Positions 6,302 to 9,700 of a stretch of 9,700 nt of DNA are shown here, piece by piece (the first letter of the stretch is position 1; every line of letters begins with the position of its first letter). Both the position numbers and the translations under genes were made by a program. The notes under the pieces were generated by a model. The model made no database searches. It had not been told where the DNA came from and saw nothing but the letters and a program-made list of their open reading frames with translations. Origin of the DNA: Candidatus Aegiribacteria sp. (GTDB lineage: Bacteria; Fermentibacterota; Fermentibacteria; Fermentibacterales; JCC-6); assembly GCA_030642525.1 (NCBI GenBank), contig DAOWNO010000048.1:1-9700 (forward strand), given 5' to 3'.

Positions 6302-6994
6302 TCACAAATTGTATCCGCTGCGCCTCAGAATATCATCTGCGTCTTTTACAGCAGAAAAAGGGATATTAATACTTGTGCCGTTTATTATGAAAACACTTTC
6401 CTGCGGCGTACATCCGATTGCGAGCACTTTTACGGAATGAACTTCAATGTCCAGATCAATAAAGGCCAGATAGTCAGATTTTGAGACTTCAATCCCTACA
6501 GCAACACCAGTCGCAAGTTTCGAAACATCTTCAAGGCCAACATTACCACCGACTATCGGTGGGTATTTACCGTGCTGCAGAGGTTCCTGCGAAAATTCTA
6601 CTTCATCAAGCTTCACTCCGGTTGACAGTACAAGACTTGTTGAAAAAGCAGGAAAGATAATCAAATTTCTTCCGGAAGCTTTGAATGATTCAACATGATC
6701 GAGATTCCCCTCACGAAATTCTCTGTAACTGGCGATCGGTGTGGTTCTGGATCTGCTTCGGGTAATCCTTCTGAGTATGTCTACGCTCGCATCGACCTTC
6801 CAGAAAGGGAGAAGAACTGTTCCGGAATCGTCAATCCGCGAGAATTCAATTTCAACAGGAACGAGTTCATCACCGGACAGCAGGCATTTTCCGCATTCGG
6901 TACAGAAAAAGATAGTATCTGTTGAAAGTCCATCGAGATTATTTCCACAATCAGGACACCTCAGGACAGTAATATTCAAGGACTTACTCCGCAT
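6302..6994 (-). CDS. ZnC: soluble zinc-ribbon protein of unknown function
   Basis: I do not recognise this 230-residue protein. It opens with a zinc ribbon (CPDC, 14 residues, CTEC; cysteines at 13, 16, 31 and 34), with a further Cys three residues on. The aromatic motif LPFWKVDASV is at about 62-71, followed by a basic stretch (RRITRSRSR, 75-83). A second aromatic-proline segment, IIFPAF, is near 112-117. The rest is mixed hydrophobic and acidic sequence. No membrane helix or signal peptide is visible. The ribbon spacing equals that of ZnB and ZnA just upstream, and the PFW motif is also in ZnB, so the three look paralogous. The start is the ATG at 6994, 17 nt after ZnB ends; an in-frame TTG at 7000 would add two residues. 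No good Shine-Dalgarno motif is present, which suggests coupling to ZnB. Confidence 0.8.
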   Translation of the reverse strand: MRSKSLNITVLRCPDCGNNLDGLSTDTIFFCTECGKCLLSGDELVPVEIEFSRIDDSGTVLLPFWKVDASVDILRRITRSRSRTTPIASYREFREGNLDHVESFKASGRNLIIFPAFSTSLVLSTGVKLDEVEFSQEPLQHGKYPPIVGGNVGLEDVSKLATGVAVGIEVSKSDYLAFIDLDIEVHSVKVLAIGCTPQESVFIINGTSINIPFSAVKDADDILRRSGYNL

Positions 6995-7011
6995 ACTCAA
7001 GCTTCTTACGA

Positions 7012-8085
7012 CTATACAATAACTTCGCTCCCTTTTCCTTTAAGATCGCTGAGTATCCTCAACAGACGACAGGTTCCATAGGCAAGTCCGGCGACTATCA
7101 GATAGATTACAGCAATGCAGCTCGATTGATTTTCAGAAAACGATCTGTAATTCAGTTCGCCACTGAGCACAAGATCAGCGAAAATAGGTAACAGTCCGGC
7201 CCAGAAAACTGCCATCGCGATTGTCAGGATTTTTTTATCTTTATTCGATGATGGAAAGCGACCCCGCAATACCTCACCGGATCGTCCATCGACAACAATC
7301 TGAAAAGTCCTGCCGTCGAATCTGAAATCAGTTACCCACAGAGGATAATAGACAAGCATTTCACGATGTCCGGAAACAATGATGTACTCCCACTTTTCTT
7401 CAAGGCCAAAACCTGCCCCGGATCCAAGTCTGCGAAAATATTTTTCCGTCTGTGCGCGTGCTTCCACAAGCGATACTATGGGGTCAACGAAAATACCATC
7501 CCTGGACGCTTCATCTTCGAGCACTTCCAGACCATCCGGCAGCGTATCACGCTGAATATCCAGCCCCTGAATGGAAAGCTGAGAATCCGCTGAAAGCGAG
7601 GGTATCCCGAGCGGTTGCAGATCAGCTCCACTGATGTTAACACATCCGAAAATCTGTATCTCCCTCTCAACCGCACTGGAACCGGCTCTTGTCTTGATTT
7701 TTTTACGTGCGGATATCGTGTATCCGGATGGTACCGCTCCTGAATCACCGCAAACAGGAATCTCAATTTCTCGGAATACCGGCTCCACACCAAGCAGAAA
7801 ACCGTTCACCTGTGCGCTGCAATGCCAGAACGGAACATAGTACAGAATTGGTCTGCTGACCTTTGCACTCTCTGTTCCATGGGGATTAATACTCTGCAGT
7901 TTCCTCCGGATGGACCGGAGCACGTCAATACTCGATTTCCTTGACGGCAGTACACATTTCCTGACAGCATTAGAGAGAAGAAGACTGCTTGAACAACTGG
8001 GACAGACAGTATGCGTATCTCCCTCGCAAACGTTCAGAAGTCCGCTGCAGCATGGACAGGTTAACGCAAATGACACCTTATTCAT
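7012..8085 (-). CDS. ZnB: membrane-anchored zinc-ribbon protein with PepSY-like motif
   Basis: This 357-residue protein matches no family I can name. The N-terminal zinc ribbon has cysteines at 10, 13, 28 and 31. An aromatic motif YYVPFWHCSAQVNG is at 82-95, and a long beta-rich middle region covers about 95-235. At 246-273 lies YYPLWV followed by FDG, VVDGRSG and VL, a strand-turn pattern like the VDxxTGEVL of PepSY-type modules. Two membrane helices come last (about 286-306 and 323-341). Positive residues flank both (KDKK before, RLLR and KGKG after), so the N-terminal domain and C-terminus are probably cytoplasmic, with a short external loop. The ATG overlaps the ZnA stop as ATGA (4 nt) and has no strong Shine-Dalgarno motif, so it is probably translationally coupled. 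A ribbon fused to a membrane hairpin suggests an assembly, sensing or chaperone-like role, but this is unproven. Confidence 0.82.
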   Translation of the reverse strand: MNKVSFALTCPCCSGLLNVCEGDTHTVCPSCSSSLLLSNAVRKCVLPSRKSSIDVLRSIRRKLQSINPHGTESAKVSRPILYYVPFWHCSAQVNGFLLGVEPVFREIEIPVCGDSGAVPSGYTISARKKIKTRAGSSAVEREIQIFGCVNISGADLQPLGIPSLSADSQLSIQGLDIQRDTLPDGLEVLEDEASRDGIFVDPIVSLVEARAQTEKYFRRLGSGAGFGLEEKWEYIIVSGHREMLVYYPLWVTDFRFDGRTFQIVVDGRSGEVLRGRFPSSNKDKKILTIAMAVFWAGLLPIFADLVLSGELNYRSFSENQSSCIAVIYLIVAGLAYGTCRLLRILSDLKGKGSEVIV

Positions 8086-8777
8086 TTCTTTTTCACTTTA
8101 TTGACATAAATAGCACCTGCGAAAACCACCAGGGTAAGAACCAGGAACCAGGTTTGGAAAAGCCAGGACAGATCCATCTTTTCCTGAAGCAGGAAAAAGG
8201 GGATTGATACTGCCAACCCCGCGATGAGAGTAAGAAAGAAGAGCTTATGCAGTCCCATCTCTTTAGAAGCCACGTTATCCATAGCAGGAGATTCTCCCAG
8301 GAGCTGTCCGGATACGGCATCTACCAGCACTCCTTCACTGTATCCTTCCATCTTGAGCATAACGATATAGAACGGATGAAACACAATTCCGACTGATGCT
8401 TCATCAATCTGATCTCTGTCAAATGGAATAAACTCGCATGGTTCGGCTATGCTCTCGTCAAATACCCTTCTGTCTCCAGCCGGAGGAGAATAATTCTCCA
8501 GTTCCGGGAATGGCTGGCTGAAGCAGGATATCAGAGTATTGCCCTTCAATGACTGATTCATCTCATAATACGGAAAGTACTTCTTCTCCAATGAAACAAC
8601 CATACCAGGCGAAAAAAGACGTCTAACATATTCGGGAGAGACAGAAGCCATAACGAGTTTCGGTATATCAGCAGGTGGATCAACTACTATTCTTGCGTCG
8701 CAGTAAGGACATCTTAGAAAGAAATCACTCTCGATCACAATGTGTTCCGCGCCGCATTGTGTGCAGTTTATCTTCAC
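8082..8777 (-). CDS. ZnA: membrane-anchored zinc-ribbon protein of unknown function
   Basis: From the GTG at 8777 this is a 231-residue protein that I cannot assign to a known family. The zinc ribbon comes first (cysteines at 5, 8, 23 and 26). An aromatic motif KYFPYYEM is at 66-73. A segment at 133-160 aligns without gaps to residues 246-273 of ZnB, sharing the Pro, aromatic, Gly, VD, SG and final Leu positions. Two membrane helices follow (about 179-197 and 205-225) and the tail is NKVKKK, which suggests a cytoplasmic C-terminus. The ORF continues upstream to a TTG at 8840. I prefer the GTG because it lies one base after the kinase stop, puts the ribbon at the very N-terminus as in ZnB, and avoids a 62-bp overlap. 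GGAG lies 12 nt upstream, which is rather far, so the start is uncertain. Confidence 0.8.
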   Translation of the reverse strand: MKINCTQCGAEHIVIESDFFLRCPYCDARIVVDPPADIPKLVMASVSPEYVRRLFSPGMVVSLEKKYFPYYEMNQSLKGNTLISCFSQPFPELENYSPPAGDRRVFDESIAEPCEFIPFDRDQIDEASVGIVFHPFYIVMLKMEGYSEGVLVDAVSGQLLGESPAMDNVASKEMGLHKLFFLTLIAGLAVSIPFFLLQEKMDLSWLFQTWFLVLTLVVFAGAIYVNKVKKK

Positions 8778-8778
8778 T

Positions 8779-9700
8779 TCAGATACTTTCTCCAGATCCA
8801 GTCTGTTTCTTAATATCTCTGCTCCAGACACATTTTCCAAGAGCTTTACATACGGTATCTATTCTGAATGGTTTCTTCAGAAATACAATGTTGGGTCCGG
8901 ATATCTCAGAAATATCCTCATCACTGTTCAGCAAAATGATAACAGCCCGATCAGATGGTATGTAATCAAGTGATTTTACTGATTCGGACTTCAGCAGCTC
9001 TGAATCAATGACAAGTAAATTGAATTTATCATCAGAACCAGCGGTACTGAGGGGTTTCATATCCGAATCGGAAACGGTTATTTCAAAGACTGAGCAGCCA
9101 AGACTTTTGAATATGATGATCAGGAGATCGGTTTCCATCCTGCTGTTACCTGTAATCGCAATCGATGGAACAAAATCATTCGCGGTTTCTATTGTAATTC
9201 GATCGGCAACAGGTAAATACATGGTAAATGTTGATCCTTTATCCAGTTGGGAATTCACAACATAATATCCCTGAAAACTGTGTACGATAGAATAGACTGC
9301 TGACAGCCCCAGCCCTCTACCCTTTCCCTTTGTTGAAAAGAATGGATCGAATATCGGGATCAGTTCACTTTCTGAAATCCCGCATCCATTATCGGTAACA
9401 GAAATCATGACATAATCCCCGGCGAGAATCTGTTCCATTTCTCCCTCCAGCTCTACCCTGCATGAAGTGAGGCTGACCGATCCCTTTCCTCCGGAAGCTT
9501 CAGCGGCGTTCAGCAGCAGATTCATAACAACCTGTTCCAGAAGATCCGGAGGAACTCCCGCATACCCGGTCCGATCAGGATATGCAAGACTTATTTCTAT
9601 ATCCGGAAAGAGGGCTGAGAGTGTTCCGGTTGCGCTCTTCAATACGTTTTCAACAAGAGTTATTCCCTCTTTCGAATCGGCGCCAAGCTGCCCAGTTGAC
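8779..9700 (-). CDS. Hybrid histidine kinase, C-terminal part, with degenerate receiver (partial)
   Basis: The reading frame is open to the right edge of the window, so the N-terminus (sensor region, dimerisation helices and phospho-His) is outside. The 306 visible residues begin within the ATP-binding domain: N box NLLLNAAEA (60-68), G1 box VTDNGCGIS (101-109), F box IFDPFFSTK (116-124) and G2 box GKGRGLGLSAVYS (125-137). These are typical of NtrB-like kinases. A receiver-like domain follows (about 178-290) with the likely phospho-acceptor Asp in LLVIDSEL (D232) and the conserved Lys-Pro in FLKKPF (K276). The usual acidic pair after strand 1 is replaced by ITGNS, and the switch Thr/Ser is not evident. 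Phosphorylation may therefore be weak or lost. The stop lies one base before the ZnA GTG, so kinase and zinc-ribbon genes are probably one transcript. Confidence 0.88.
   Translation of the reverse strand, partial: STGQLGADSKEGITLVENVLKSATGTLSALFPDIEISLAYPDRTGYAGVPPDLLEQVVMNLLLNAAEASGGKGSVSLTSCRVELEGEMEQILAGDYVMISVTDNGCGISESELIPIFDPFFSTKGKGRGLGLSAVYSIVHSFQGYYVVNSQLDKGSTFTMYLPVADRITIETANDFVPSIAITGNSRMETDLLIIIFKSLGCSVFEITVSDSDMKPLSTAGSDDKFNLLVIDSELLKSESVKSLDYIPSDRAVIILLNSDEDISEISGPNIVFLKKPFRIDTVCKALGKCVWSRDIKKQTGSGESI

Noticed and set aside
7476..7793. Minus-strand 105-codon frame overlapping ZnB in another frame
   Set aside because: ZnB has a coherent ribbon, motif and membrane architecture through this stretch. 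The alternative frame is Arg-, Ser- and Pro-rich, as shadow frames often are.
6302..8777. Zinc-ribbon cluster as transcription factors of TFIIB or primosome (PriA) type
   Set aside because: Ribbons like these are sometimes given such names in automated annotation. Nothing here resembles cyclin-fold repeats or helicase motifs, and two of the three proteins are membrane-anchored.

Overview
The window is tightly packed bacterial chromosome of moderate GC, judged by eye to be somewhat under 50%. It holds eleven protein-coding genes, no RNA gene, no mobile element and no CRISPR array. The housekeeping set (RuvABC, YebC, PepT, QueH and an aspartate carbamoyltransferase with a regulatory chain) is clearly bacterial. 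Several starts are not ATG: TTG for pyrB and ruvC, GTG probably for ruvB and for one zinc-ribbon gene. I cannot assign a phylum. The combination of PyrBI and QueH with a cluster of unfamiliar zinc-ribbon genes would fit a little-cultivated Gram-negative-type lineage, but that is a guess.

Left part (1-2763): pepT (tripeptidase) runs leftward and pyrB-pyrI (allosteric aspartate carbamoyltransferase) runs rightward from a shared 95-bp divergent intergenic region. That region contains nested inverted repeats and a plausible pyrB promoter. The pyrB stop and pyrI start overlap by one base, as expected for two subunits made together.

Middle part (2796-6209, all minus strand): yebC-ruvC-ruvA-ruvB-queH forms one compact run with overlaps or gaps of at most 18 bp. 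RuvA, RuvB and RuvC together branch-migrate and resolve Holliday junctions. YebC is a ribosome- or transcription-associated factor often found beside ruvC. QueH performs the last step of queuosine synthesis. A 92-bp gap before yebC carries a perfect 15-bp dyad and possible promoter elements.

Right part (6302-9700, all minus strand): this is the least ordinary region. A histidine kinase C-terminus with a degenerate receiver domain, cut by the window edge, is followed by three consecutive genes, called here ZnA, ZnB and ZnC in transcription order. Each starts with a zinc ribbon of identical spacing (C-x2-C-x14-C-x2-C). Each then has an aromatic P-F/Y-W/Y motif. ZnA and ZnB also share a gap-free PepSY-like strand motif directly before a two-helix membrane hairpin, while ZnC has no membrane segment. 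The genes are translationally coupled (a 1-nt gap, a 4-nt overlap and a 17-nt gap). They look like a paralogous set that works together. Its function is unknown to me, and it is the best candidate here for an undescribed system.
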